From the NCBI GenBank assembly GCA_963835685.1, contig CAWIGI010000011.1, forward strand, positions 62,001 to 126,000: a stretch of 64,000 nt of DNA, read 5' to 3'. The notes beneath the pieces were generated by a model. That model saw only the letters and a program-made list of their open reading frames with translations. It ran no database searches and was not told the DNA's origin. The stretch comes from DATAGF01 sp963835685. GTDB lineage: Bacteria; Actinomycetota; Thermoleophilia; Miltoncostaeales; Miltoncostaeaceae. The position numbers and the translations under genes were made by a program. How positions within the stretch are numbered: the first letter of the stretch is position 1; every line of letters begins with the position of its first letter. Shown here in pieces: positions 33,979-42,607 of the stretch.

Positions 33979-34744
33979 ATGGCCGACACCGCGCGAGATC
34001 TCGCCGCCGCCCTGGCGGCCTCCGAGTACGCGGTCGTCCTGACCGGCGCCGGCATCTCCACCGAGAGCGGCATCCCGGACTTCCGCTCCGCCGGCGGCCT
34101 GTGGGAGCGGTACGACCCGATGGAGGTGGCGTCCCTCAGCACGTTCCTCTCCGAGCCCGAGCGCTTCTGGGGCTTCCACCGGCCGCGCATCGACCTGCTC
34201 TCGGGCGTGGAGCCCAACCCGGCCCACCTCGCCGTGGCCGAGCTCGAGCGCCGGGGGATCGTCCGGGCGGTGGTGACCCAGAACATCGACCGCCTCCACG
34301 CGCGCGCCGGCAGCGACCCGATCGAGGTGCACGGCGCGCTCGACCGGGGCCTGTGCCTGCGCTGCGGCGCGCGGGTGAGCATCGACGAGCTCGTCGCCCG
34401 GGCGGACGCCGCCGGCGACGGCGTGCCGCGCTGCGGCTGCGGCTTCCCCATGAAGAGCGGCGTCGTGCTCTTCGGCGAGCCCCTCCCCGCCGCGGCCATC
34501 GAGGCCGCCTACGAGCACGCCGGGCGCGCCGACCTCATGCTGGTGATCGGCAGCTCGCTGCTGGTGGCGCCCGGTGAGCCAGCTGCCGCGGATCGTCCTC
34601 GACAACGGCGGCTCGCTGGCGATCCTCACCGAGAGCGAGACGCCCTACGACGACGTCGCGCACGTGCGGCTGCACGGCAAGGCCGCGGCGCAGATGCAGG
34701 AGGCCCTGGCGGCGCTGGACGCGATGGCCGGCGGGGCGGCCTGA
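33979..34744 (+). pseudogene. NAD-dependent protein deacylase (sirtuin), one frameshift
   Basis: SIR2 fold: GAGISTESGIPDFR (NAD site), TQNIDRLHARAG, catalytic His in EVHGAL. The zinc site reads CLRC and then RCGCG, a CxC instead of the usual CxxC. The frame breaks near 34575, before IVLDNGGSLAILTESETPYDD and the C-terminal helix. Joined length about 255 residues. The start at 33979 leaves only 27 bases from the divergent rph gene. Its stop abuts that of the convergent MFS gene. Confidence 0.82.
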
Positions 34745-36052
34745 TCAGGTCGGGTACTCGAGCCGCCCGGCGGCCGGGTCCCGGCTGACCTCCGGCGCGG
34801 GCTCGGCCGCCGGCCGCTCCTCGTCCGGCCCCGTCGGCGGCTCGAGGGCGCGGGCGCGGACCAGGAACGGGATGGAGAGGGCCGAGATGGCGCTCGACAG
34901 GAGGTAGGAGGCGGGGTAGCCCCAGACGTCGGCGGCCCGGCCGAGGACCGGCTGCGCGACCACGCCGCCGCTCGAGGACATCAGCGAGTCGAACGAGAGG
35001 ATCGTCGCGCGCTGCTGGGAGGGGATGCGGTCGTTGAGGTACGCCTGCCGGATCGGAATCGACGCGGCGAAGAGGAGGCCCCAGACGACGATCAGGGCGA
35101 TGACCGCGCCGAAGCTCTCGATGAGGCCGATCAGGGCCAGCGTGACCACGCCGAGGACCTCCGCCGCCACGAGCGCCGACGTCCGGCGCCGGAAGCGCGA
35201 CCGCAGCGCCGGGGCGACCAGGCCGCCGACGATCTGGGCCCCCGCGACGATGGCGGCGACCAGGCCGGCGATGCCGTAGGCGGATGGATCGCCGTAGAGC
35301 TCGAGCAGGTACGGCTGCAGCGCGTAGAAGACGTAGATGCCGACGCCGCCGGTGAAGGGGGCGGCGAGCATCAGGTACCGCACCTGCGGCACGCGCCAGC
35401 CGTACTCGATCGAGTCCGCGGTGATCGACCTCATCTCGGCGATCGGGTGGCCGCGCGGCGCGGGGGTGAAGCCGAGGTCGCGCATCAGGGCGAGCGCGAC
35501 GGCGAACATCACCGCCAGGATGAGGGCCCGCAGCACGAAGGGGACGCCCAGGTTGGTGGCCTGGGCGATGTATCCGCCGGCGACCGAGCCCGTGAGCATG
35601 CCGATCCCCGTGATGACCTGGCCGCGGGCGAAGACGGGCTCGAGCGCCCCGTGGTACCCGGTGGCCCGCAGGGCGTCGACCAGCCAGGCCTCGGTCGCTC
35701 CCGAGAAGAAGGTGAACCCGAGGCCCAGTCCGAGCGAGACGAGGGCCCACAACCAGAACTGCGCCTCGACCTGCCAGAGCAGCACGTAGAGGCCGGTCGT
35801 CACCGCCAGGGTGACGGTCCCCAGCAGGAACGAGAGCCGGCGACCATAGACGTCGGCCACGATCCCGGTCGGCACCTCGAACAGCACCATGCCGGCGGTG
35901 AAGAACGCGTTGGCGGTGAAGGCCTCCAGGTTGGAGAGCCCGGCGTCGAGCAGGAAGATCGTGTTGATCCCCCAGATCAGCGACGCGGCCAGGGTGTTGC
36001 CCAGCAGCAGCCCGTAGTAGGTGCGCCGGATCGTGGTCGAGGTGATCGTCAT
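34745..36052 (-). CDS. MFS transporter (12-TMS)
   Basis: 435 residues with 12 predicted helices. Cytoplasmic loop 2-3 has FEVPTGIVADVYGRRLSFL, the D-GRR form of MFS motif A. Substrate unknown; the FEVPTG motif is typical of a broad group of uncharacterised bacterial MFS proteins. C-terminus is acidic and Pro-rich. The 3' end is convergent with the sirtuin, sharing a TGATCA palindrome at the stops. Confidence 0.88.
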   Translation of the reverse strand: MTITSTTIRRTYYGLLLGNTLAASLIWGINTIFLLDAGLSNLEAFTANAFFTAGMVLFEVPTGIVADVYGRRLSFLLGTVTLAVTTGLYVLLWQVEAQFWLWALVSLGLGLGFTFFSGATEAWLVDALRATGYHGALEPVFARGQVITGIGMLTGSVAGGYIAQATNLGVPFVLRALILAVMFAVALALMRDLGFTPAPRGHPIAEMRSITADSIEYGWRVPQVRYLMLAAPFTGGVGIYVFYALQPYLLELYGDPSAYGIAGLVAAIVAGAQIVGGLVAPALRSRFRRRTSALVAAEVLGVVTLALIGLIESFGAVIALIVVWGLLFAASIPIRQAYLNDRIPSQQRATILSFDSLMSSSGGVVAQPVLGRAADVWGYPASYLLSSAISALSIPFLVRARALEPPTGPDEERPAAEPAPEVSRDPAAGRLEYPT

Positions 36053-36187
36053 CTGCGTCTGTGATGACGACGGCCGGCGGCCGCGCGAATCATCGCTGCC
36101 CGCATTGTTCGACGATCATAGAACGCTGGCGGCCTGCAAGGCCCCTGCCGGCCCCGCTGGTGGATGTGGATCCTTCCGCCCGCGTGA

Positions 36188-36613
36188 TCAGCCGAGGCTA
36201 CCCCGCTCGGCGATCCATCTCGTCGGCTGGCCGGTGACGGCGGCGATGCGGTCGAAGTCCTCGTCGTAGTGCAGGACCTCGGCGCCGGCCGCCTCGGCGG
36301 CGGCGGCGGTCAGGAGATCGGGGTGCGACACGGAGCGCTGATGCGCCCCGCCCTCGGCCGCAAGCTCCTCGTAGACGTCGAGCGCCCGACGCCACTGCGC
36401 CGGGCCGATCGGCAGGACGCTCAGGGCCTCGAGCTCGTTGCGGAGGTCTCGGAACTCGTCGACGTTCCTCGCGCTGTCGAGGAGCTCGAGCATGACGGGA
36501 TGGCAGGTCGCTCCCGTCCCGGCCACGAGGATCTTCATCACCTCACCGCCCACGAGCGCATGCGAACGCCGGGCCCAGACGGAGGTCTCGACGAGGATCA
36601 CCGCGGTCGCCAT
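36188..36613 (-). CDS. VapC-like PIN-domain ribonuclease toxin
   Basis: 141 residues of the PIN fold: VILVETSVWARR at the N-terminus, LPIGPAQWRRALDVYEEL, HPDLLTAAAAEAAGAEVLHYDEDFDRIA. Acidic metal residues are present at the later positions; the first, normally Asp in the LVDTS motif, is Glu here. VapC toxins cleave tRNA or rRNA. It overlaps the antitoxin gene by 16 bases, the usual antitoxin-first order. Confidence 0.85.
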   Translation of the reverse strand: MATAVILVETSVWARRSHALVGGEVMKILVAGTGATCHPVMLELLDSARNVDEFRDLRNELEALSVLPIGPAQWRRALDVYEELAAEGGAHQRSVSHPDLLTAAAAEAAGAEVLHYDEDFDRIAAVTGQPTRWIAERGSLG

Positions 36614-36819
36614 GCCCGGCGCATGGTCTCGAGGGCCTCGGGGGTGAGGTCGGGGAACTCGCGCTGCGCCAGGGAGCGGAGGCGCGCCTGGCGGACGACG
36701 TCGGCCAGAGCACCGTTGAGGGTCTCGGTGGTCGTCGTCGTCCCCAGCAGCTCTCCAGCAGCCTCGAGCAGGGCCGTGTCAACGTTGAAGGTCACGCGCC
36801 TGGTCGTACGCTCGGCATG
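36598..36819 (-). CDS. VapB-like antitoxin
   Basis: About 73 residues: a short RTTRRVTFNVDTALLEAA ribbon-helix-helix region that binds DNA, then a NGALADVVRQARLRSLA helix that holds the toxin. GTG start at 36819 with GGAGG eight bases upstream. Overlaps the PIN toxin by 16 bases; the pair should autoregulate. Confidence 0.82.
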   Translation of the reverse strand, partial: HAERTTRRVTFNVDTALLEAAGELLGTTTTTETLNGALADVVRQARLRSLAQREFPDLTPEALETMRRAWRPR

Positions 36820-36910
36820 CACCGTTACCACCTCCGGATCATTACATGAAGGCCGCTCCCGTGCGCCCGTCAAGTGTGACGAGATGCGTACGCAAGGTCA
36901 ACGCCAGCGC

Positions 36911-37849
36911 TTACAGTCGCTGATCGAGCCAGCCCACCACGGCCTCTGTCAGCGCGTCGTCGCGCCCGGTGAACACGTGGTCGGCGCCCGGGATCGTCTC
37001 CCGCACGACGCTCGGGCAGTCCCCCTGGCGGGCCAGGCCCTCGAGCTGCGGGCCCTCGCTGTCGCGCACCAGCTCGTCCTCGCCGGCCTGGATGAGCGCG
37101 AGCGGCACCGTCACCGAGCCGATCCTCAGGCGCGACTCGGCGTGCGGCGCCCGCGGCCCGCGCGAGAACCACCAGGTCCGGTAGGTCCAGACCTCGCCGT
37201 CGACGGGCCGGTCGCCGAACCCGCGGGCCCGCTGGACGACGAAGATGCGGTCGCGCTCCGGCGACTCGTAGTCGGGGGCGAGGCGCCGGTGGGCCTCGTC
37301 GGCGACCTCGGCGTAGGTGGGCTCGGAGTCGTAGTAGTCCCACCGCAGCCGCAGCGCGGCGGGCAGCGAGGCCGGGTGGGCGAGGGTGCACACCCCCACG
37401 ACGTCGGCAGGCCGCCGCAGCGCCTGGTAGTGCGTGACCATGGTGGCGCCCAGGCTGAAGCCGAGGAGCACGATGCGCTGGAAGCCGCGCCGGCGCAGGA
37501 CGCCGAGGGCGGCGTCGAGGTCGAGGGGGGTGCGGTGCATGAGGCCGCCGCCGAAGATGACGCCGTAGTTGGCCATCCGCGTGTTGACCGACATCGCCGT
37601 GAAGCCGGCGTTGGCGAGGCCGAACGAGACCCGCCGCGGGACGCCGGTGACGTAGTTGCCGACCGAGCCGTGCACGACCAGCACCGCGAGGCGCCGGCGG
37701 GGCGACGCCCGGCCGGGGCGGAAGATCATCCCGTCCCACTTCTGGCCGTCCGCGGTGTGCGCCACCACCAGGTCGATGCGAAGCGCCCGGTCGTCGGCGC
37801 CGAACAGCGGTGGCCGGCGACGGCCGCCGCGCTCCATCACCCGTGCCAT
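36911..37849 (-). CDS. Alpha/beta hydrolase, TYRTWW paralogue 2
   Basis: 312 residues. VVHGSVGNYVTGVPRR (oxyanion region), LLGFSLGATM (nucleophile Ser), AGEDELV (acid) and PGADHVFTG (His). It shares EVWTYRTWWFSRGP, NTRMANYG and the HGxxGN motif with the neighbouring gene at 37849-38745. A tandem duplication is implied. ATG at 37849 overlaps the upstream stop (ATGA), so the two paralogues are made together and may pair as a heterodimer. Confidence 0.83.
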   Translation of the reverse strand: MARVMERGGRRRPPLFGADDRALRIDLVVAHTADGQKWDGMIFRPGRASPRRRLAVLVVHGSVGNYVTGVPRRVSFGLANAGFTAMSVNTRMANYGVIFGGGLMHRTPLDLDAALGVLRRRGFQRIVLLGFSLGATMVTHYQALRRPADVVGVCTLAHPASLPAALRLRWDYYDSEPTYAEVADEAHRRLAPDYESPERDRIFVVQRARGFGDRPVDGEVWTYRTWWFSRGPRAPHAESRLRIGSVTVPLALIQAGEDELVRDSEGPQLEGLARQGDCPSVVRETIPGADHVFTGRDDALTEAVVGWLDQRL

Positions 37850-38745
37850 CAGGCGCGCGCCCGCAGCCACGAGACGACCGCGCCCAGCGTGGCGATCTCA
37901 TGGCCCTCGAAGGAATGGTCGGCGCCCTCGATGGGAACGACGGTCACGTCGGCGTTCCCGGCCTCGCGGGCGGCGTGCGCCAGCGCCCCGGCCTCGGCCG
38001 GCTCCACGACCCAGTCCTCGGTCCCCTGCACGAGCAGGATGGGCGCGGTCACCGCCACGATCTGGCGGTGGGCCATCGCCGCCGTCGCGGCGGGCCCGCG
38101 CGAGTGCCACCAGGTGCGGTAGGTGTACACCTCGCTGTCGGCCGGGCGCCGGCTCGGGCCGCGGCTCCTCTCGACGACGAAGAGGCGGTCGTCGTCGGAG
38201 GCCTCGGGGTCGTCGCCGATCGCCTCGCGCACCAGCTCGGAGAGCTCCTCGTAGCCCGGGCTCGCGCCGAAGCGGTCCGCGCGGTGCCGCATCGACTGCG
38301 GCAGCCCCCAGGGGTTGGCCATGCAGACGAGGCCCGCGACGCCGGGCTCGGAGGGCAGCGCGGCGACGCGGGTCGCGAGCGTGGCCCCGCTCGAGTACCC
38401 GGACAGGACGATCGTGTCGTAGCCCTCCGCGCGCAGCCAGCGCACGGCGGCGAGCACGTCCTGGACCGCCTCCTCGAAGATCGCCTGGCCGAAGAGCTGG
38501 CCGACGTTGGCCATGCGCGTCTCGAGCACCAGCACGGGGAAGCCCGCCCGCGCGACCGGCGCCGGGAAGAACCGCAGCGTGCCGACCAGGAAGTTGCCCA
38601 TGATGCCGTGGACGTGGACCAGCGCCGTCCTGCGCCCGCTCGCTCGCCGCCGCGCCCGCGCCGCCCGCTCGTCGATCTCGAAGAGCGCGTCGTGCACCTC
38701 GCCGTCCGGGGCGACGAGGCTCACGAGGCGCCGGTCAACCGGCAC
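37849..38745 (-). CDS. Alpha/beta hydrolase, TYRTWW paralogue 1
   Basis: 298 residues. VHGIMGNFLVGTLR, nucleophile elbow LSGYSSGAT, LVQGTEDWVV (acid) and EGADHSFEG (His). EVYTYRTWWHSRGP and ETRMANVG mark it as a paralogue of the next gene. GTG start at 38745, nine bases after the murI stop, so murI and the two hydrolases form one transcript. Substrate unknown; DUF1749-like or fungal siderophore-esterase-like members share the HGxxGN entry motif. Confidence 0.83.
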   Translation of the reverse strand: MPVDRRLVSLVAPDGEVHDALFEIDERAARARRRASGRRTALVHVHGIMGNFLVGTLRFFPAPVARAGFPVLVLETRMANVGQLFGQAIFEEAVQDVLAAVRWLRAEGYDTIVLSGYSSGATLATRVAALPSEPGVAGLVCMANPWGLPQSMRHRADRFGASPGYEELSELVREAIGDDPEASDDDRLFVVERSRGPSRRPADSEVYTYRTWWHSRGPAATAAMAHRQIVAVTAPILLVQGTEDWVVEPAEAGALAHAAREAGNADVTVVPIEGADHSFEGHEIATLGAVVSWLRARA

Positions 38746-38754
38746 CGCGTCCCG

Positions 38755-39588
38755 TCAGGAGGGTCCGGTGGCGGCGGGGACCGCCTCCGGGTCGACCACG
38801 GTCACGTCGCCGAGCGGCATCTGCAGGAAGCGGCTGCCCAGCTCGCGGAACGAGCCGGCGTCGCCGCTGCAGGCGAAGCGGTAGCCGCCCTCGCCGCCCG
38901 GCGGCCGCAGCAGGCCCTTGCGCTCGAGCGTCTCGGTGACCTCGCGGGCGATCTCCTCGCCGCTCTTGATGAGCGCGACGCCCGGCATCGAGCGCCGGAG
39001 CAGGCGATCCACCATGGGGTAGTGCGTGCAGCCGAGGATGACCGTGTCGACGCCGGCCGCCGTCAGCGGAGCGGTGTACTCCCGCACCATCGCGACGATC
39101 TCGTCGTCGAAGGGGTCGCCGCTCTGGATGGCCGGGGCGAGCCGGGGACAGGCGACGCTGGTCACCTCCGCGCCGGCGTCGTGGGCGCCGACCATCCGCG
39201 GGTAGGAGCCCGACCGGACGGTCGCCTCGGTGGCGAGCAGGCCGATGCGCCGGTTGCGCGTGGCCTGCACGGCCGCGTGGGCCTCGGGCCCCATCACCCC
39301 GATCACCGGCGTCGCGAGCTGCTGCTGCAGCCACGGCAGCACGGCCGCCGTCGCCGTGTTGCAGGCGACCACGATGAGCTTGACGCCCTGCGCGTCGAGC
39401 CAGCGCGCGATCGCAAGCGACCGCCGCCGGAGCTCCTCGACGGTCTTCTCCCCGTACGGGAAGAACGCGGTGTCGCCGAAGTAGACGAAGTCCTCGGCCG
39501 GCAGCGTCGCCAGGCACTCGTCGAGGACCGTGAGCCCCCCGACACCCGAGTCGAAGACGCCGATCGCCTGGGCGGGGGACAACGCCAC
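38755..39588 (-). CDS. murI: Glutamate racemase
   Basis: Makes D-glutamate for peptidoglycan. 277 residues with GVFDSGVGGLTVL (12-18 core), YFGDTAFFPYGEK, the first catalytic Cys in VACNTAT (about 76) and the second in GCTHYP (about 187). GTG start at 39588. It is divergent from the thioredoxin-fold pair at 39607, leaving only 18 bases between the two starts, so their promoters must overlap the coding sequences. Confidence 0.94.
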   Translation of the reverse strand: MALSPAQAIGVFDSGVGGLTVLDECLATLPAEDFVYFGDTAFFPYGEKTVEELRRRSLAIARWLDAQGVKLIVVACNTATAAVLPWLQQQLATPVIGVMGPEAHAAVQATRNRRIGLLATEATVRSGSYPRMVGAHDAGAEVTSVACPRLAPAIQSGDPFDDEIVAMVREYTAPLTAAGVDTVILGCTHYPMVDRLLRRSMPGVALIKSGEEIAREVTETLERKGLLRPPGGEGGYRFACSGDAGSFRELGSRFLQMPLGDVTVVDPEAVPAATGPS

Positions 39589-39606
39589 GGCGGTACGATA
39601 GCCCGC

Positions 39607-39957
39607 GTGTCCGCGCCCGGTCGCCTGCCCGTGACCTACCTCTTCAGCCGCGCGTGCCCCTCGCACGAGGAGGGCCTCGAGCTGCTGCGCGAGGCGGCCG
39701 CGGCGAGCGGCGTCGGGGTCAACGTCGAGGTCGTCGAGGTGCTCACGGACGAGGACGCCGGGCGCCTCGGCTTCCCGGGCTCGCCGACGTACCTCGCGGC
39801 GGGGCGCGACCTGTTCCCGCGGGAGGACCTGGGACACGCGCCCGCGGCCGACGCCTGCCGCGCCTACCCGCGCCCCGGGGGACGGATCGGCCCCCTCCCC
39901 CACCCCGGCGATCTCGCCGCCGCCCTGCGCGAGCGCGGCCCGGAGGTGCCGGCGTGA
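39607..39957 (+). CDS. Small thioredoxin-fold-like protein
   Basis: 116 residues starting LPVTYLFSRACPSHEEGLEL, with a single N-terminal CPSH instead of CxxC, then a VEVLTDEDAGRLGFPGSPTY segment including the cis-Pro-type loop. This is the pattern of DUF2703/thioredoxin-like resolving proteins. GTG start at 39607. The stop overlaps the next gene by four bases (GTGA). Confidence 0.7.
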   Translation: MSAPGRLPVTYLFSRACPSHEEGLELLREAAAASGVGVNVEVVEVLTDEDAGRLGFPGSPTYLAAGRDLFPREDLGHAPAADACRAYPRPGGRIGPLPHPGDLAAALRERGPEVPA

Positions 39958-40484
39958 GCCTCGCGATCGGGGAGCCGGCCCCCGGCTTCCGGCTGCCGAC
40001 CACCGACGGCGGCGAGGCCTCCCTCGAGGACGGCGCCGGCGCGCCCGCGGTGGTCGTGGCCTTCTGGTGCAACCACTGCCCGTACGTGCGGGCGTGGGAG
40101 GAGCGCTTCAACGACGTCGCGCGCGAGTACTCCGACCGCGGCGTCGTGACGGTCGCGATCTGCGCCAACGACGCGACCACCCACCCCGCCGACTCCTTCG
40201 AGAACATGGTCGTCCGCGCCGCCGAGCAGCGCTACGTCTTCGCGTACGCCCGCGACGACAGCCAGGAGGTCCCACGGGCCTACGGCGCCGAGCGCACGCC
40301 CGAGGTCTTCGTCCTCGACGGCGACCGCGCGGTGGCCTATCACGGGGCGATCGACGACGACGCCGACCCCGACCGCGCGTCGGTGCACTACCTCCGCGAG
40401 GCGCTCGACGCCGTGCTCGAGGGCCGCGCCCCGGACCGGCTCGACACGCCGCCGGTGGGGTGCACCATCAAGTGGTCCCGCTGA
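39954..40484 (+). CDS. Thioredoxin-family (AhpC/TSA-like) protein
   Basis: 176 residues: N-terminal PAPGFRLPTTDGG, active site FWCNHCPYVRAWEE with Cys 39 and 42, VAICANDATTHPADSF, and the C-terminal VGCTIKW that defines the group with CNHCPY. Such proteins are peroxiredoxin-like reductases in the cytoplasm. Coupled to the preceding thioredoxin-like gene. Confidence 0.88.
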   Translation: MSLAIGEPAPGFRLPTTDGGEASLEDGAGAPAVVVAFWCNHCPYVRAWEERFNDVAREYSDRGVVTVAICANDATTHPADSFENMVVRAAEQRYVFAYARDDSQEVPRAYGAERTPEVFVLDGDRAVAYHGAIDDDADPDRASVHYLREALDAVLEGRAPDRLDTPPVGCTIKWSR

Positions 40485-40511
40485 CCGGGTGATCGCAGGG
40501 GACGCGGCGCG

Positions 40512-40859
40512 ATGATTCGCAGGGCCGTCCCGAACATCAGGTCGAGCCGCCCCGCCGAGACCCGCGACTTCTTCGTCAACCTGCTCGGCTTCCAGGTGAC
40601 GATGGACCTGGGCTGGATCACGACCGTCGCGTCGCCGACCAACCCCTCGGTCCAGGTTTCGATCGTCGGGAACGACGACATGGCGGCGCCCGGCATCTCG
40701 GTGGAGGTGGCCGACGTCGATGCGGTCCACGCAGACGCCGCGGGGCGGGGGCTCGACATCGTCTACCCGCTCCGCGACGAGGAGTGGGGGGTCCGGCGGT
40801 TCATGGTTCGCGAGCCGAGCGGCACGATCGTGAACGTGCTGTCCCATCGCTCGGCCTGA
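40512..40859 (+). CDS. VOC family protein
   Basis: 115 residues in the glyoxalase fold: AVPNIRSSRPAETRDFFVNL, then VQVSIVG and VDAVHADAAGRGLDIVYP, ending GVRRFMVREPSGTIVNVL. The C-terminal pattern matches the VOC gene at 10709. ATG start 27 bases after the thioredoxin-like gene, probably the same transcript. Ligand unknown. Confidence 0.85.
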   Translation: MIRRAVPNIRSSRPAETRDFFVNLLGFQVTMDLGWITTVASPTNPSVQVSIVGNDDMAAPGISVEVADVDAVHADAAGRGLDIVYPLRDEEWGVRRFMVREPSGTIVNVLSHRSA

Positions 40860-40883
40860 GCGCCGAGCCGGGCGATCATGCGG

Positions 40884-41387
40884 TCACGTGCCGCTGATGC
40901 GCCAGTAGCCGCGGTTGCAGTAGACGAGGGGGTCGGTCCCGGCCAGGCCCGTCTCCACCACCCGGCCCACGAGGATCGTGTGGTCGCCGCCGTCGAGGGC
41001 GGCGTGGTGGGCGCAGACCAGGAGCGCGACGCCGAACGGCAGCAGCGGCGCGCCGAAGGGCCCCTGCTCGTCCGGATAGTCGTCGAACTTCTCGGGCCCG
41101 GGCTCGGCGAACCGGGCCGACACCTCGGCCTGGCCGGATCCCAGGATGTGGACGGCGAAACCCGGGGCGCCGACCAGGCCGTCGTGCGAGTTCGCCGCGC
41201 GGGCGACGCACACCAGCACCAGCGGCGGCTCGAGCGACACGGCCGAGAACGAGGCCGCCGTCATCCCCACGGGCTCGTCGCCGTCGCGCGCGGTCACGAC
41301 GGTGACGCCGCTGGGCCAGCGCGCGAGCGTGTCCCGGAACCGCCGTTCCGTGACGCTCTCCGCCTCGAGCTGCCGCTCCTCCGACAT
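40884..41387 (-). CDS. Flavin reductase domain protein
   Basis: 167-residue FMN-binding split-barrel of the flavin-reductase type: WPSGVTVVTARDGDEP, VGMTAASFSAVSLEPPLVLV, and FAVHILGSGQ. Supplies reduced flavin to monooxygenases. No obvious oxygenase partner is adjacent, though it is divergent from the DUF5519 gene. ATG at 41387. Confidence 0.88.
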   Translation of the reverse strand: MSEERQLEAESVTERRFRDTLARWPSGVTVVTARDGDEPVGMTAASFSAVSLEPPLVLVCVARAANSHDGLVGAPGFAVHILGSGQAEVSARFAEPGPEKFDDYPDEQGPFGAPLLPFGVALLVCAHHAALDGGDHTILVGRVVETGLAGTDPLVYCNRGYWRISGT

Positions 41388-41517
41388 CGCCGCCCCCGCG
41401 GGTTCGACGCGGCCCAGCGTACAGTGGCGCGCTTTTCGCGCGCCCCCCTTGACTTCAACTTCACTTGAGCTTCTAGCCTCCCGGACGGAGGCGCTCGAAC
41501 CGAGGATCGGAGGGGAC

Positions 41518-41871
41518 ATGGCCACCACCACCATCACGGAAGGCCTCGCGGGCCGCATCGCCGCGGCCGTGACCGCCTGGCCGGGCGTGACGGCGCGGGC
41601 CCACAGCTTCGGGGGGGTCGAGTTCCGGCTCGGGCGGCGCGAGCTCGGCCACGTGCACGGCGACCGGCTCGCCGACATCCCCTTTCCCAAGCGCGTGCGC
41701 GACGAGCTGCTGAAGGCCGGGCGGGTGCGGCCCCACCACGTGCTGCCGAGCTCGGGGTGGGCCTCGCGGCCGATCGGCTCGGAGGAGGACGCCGACGACG
41801 TGATCGCGCTCCTGCGGCTGAACTACGACCGGGCGCTCGCGGTCGCCGCGCAGCGCGGCGGCGGCCGCTGA
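41518..41871 (+). CDS. DUF5519 (luciferase-like) family protein
   Basis: 117 residues: SFGGVEFRLGRRELGHVHGDRLADIPFP, then LPSSGWASRPIGSEEDADDVI and a C-terminal helix. These are signatures of DUF5519, named luciferase-family but without luciferase chemistry demonstrated. AGGGG precedes the ATG. The 3' end overlaps the convergent SGNH gene. Confidence 0.8.
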   Translation: MATTTITEGLAGRIAAAVTAWPGVTARAHSFGGVEFRLGRRELGHVHGDRLADIPFPKRVRDELLKAGRVRPHHVLPSSGWASRPIGSEEDADDVIALLRLNYDRALAVAAQRGGGR

Positions 41872-42607
41872 TCGTCGGCGGCGCCGTCGATCGCGGCATG
41901 GATCGTGCGCGCCATCAGGCCCGCGCCCCGCGGGTTGAGGTGGATGGCGTCGTAGGTGACGCCGGTGCGCTTCGAGACGCGGTCCCACTCGGCCAGCACG
42001 AGATCGTCGCGCGCGCGGTCGAGCCGCCGCAGCCGCTCGTTGACGTACGGGAAGTACCAGGCGTACGCGTCGAACTGCCAGAGCGCGCCTGACGGGATCA
42101 CGCCCCGCCCGGCCTCGCGCAGGGTGACCCACACGACCTGGCGCGCGCCGCGGGCGCGCAGCGCCCGGACGAGGCCGCGCGCCTGGCGGTCGAACGCGGC
42201 CGCCCAGGTCGCGTAGTTGCGCCGCCCCCGCTCCCAGAGCGAGTTGTAGCCGACGCCGACGATCGCCAGCGGCGCCACCCGCCCGCCGGCCCGGATCTGC
42301 TGCTCGGCCGCGGGGAGCATGATGGCCGGCCGGCCGAGGCTCGCCGTGCGCCAGCCGCGCAGCTCCTCGCGGAGGGCCGGCACGCCCCCCAGCAGCACCG
42401 AGTCGACCAGGATCGTCGCCCGCTTGGCCCGCGCCCACGCGGGCGGCGGCCCGGGGCGTCGGTCGGCGGGAGGGCACGCGGCGGCCGACGCCTGGCCAAT
42501 TGGCACACCGTCGCCGTGCCAATTGGCCAACTGCCCGGCAGCGCGACCCCCGCGGCCGCGGCCACCATGACCGCCAACCCGGCGATCCAGAGCGCGTGGC
42601 GCCTCAT
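41823..42607 (-). pseudogene. Secreted SGNH/GDSL-like hydrolase, one frameshift
   Basis: A signal peptide (MRRHALWIAGLAVMVAAAAG) is in one frame; the mature part is in another: ILVDSVLLGGVPALREEL (block I Asp-Ser), VGVGYNSLW (block III Asn-like), and DAIHLNPRGAGLMA (catalytic Asp-His). The frames meet at the inverted repeat 42493-42529. The ATG overlaps the stop of the preceding beta-propeller gene (ATGA). Probably an acyl or O-acetyl esterase acting outside the membrane. Confidence 0.72.
42493..42529. repeat. Perfect 14-bp inverted repeat inside the SGNH gene
   Basis: TGGCCAATTGGCAC (42493-42506) and its exact reverse complement (42516-42529) flank a 9-base loop. Each arm itself contains the palindrome TTGGCCAA-like core. 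It falls exactly where the SGNH reading frame breaks, and 37 bases is one more than a multiple of three. Confidence 0.75.
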
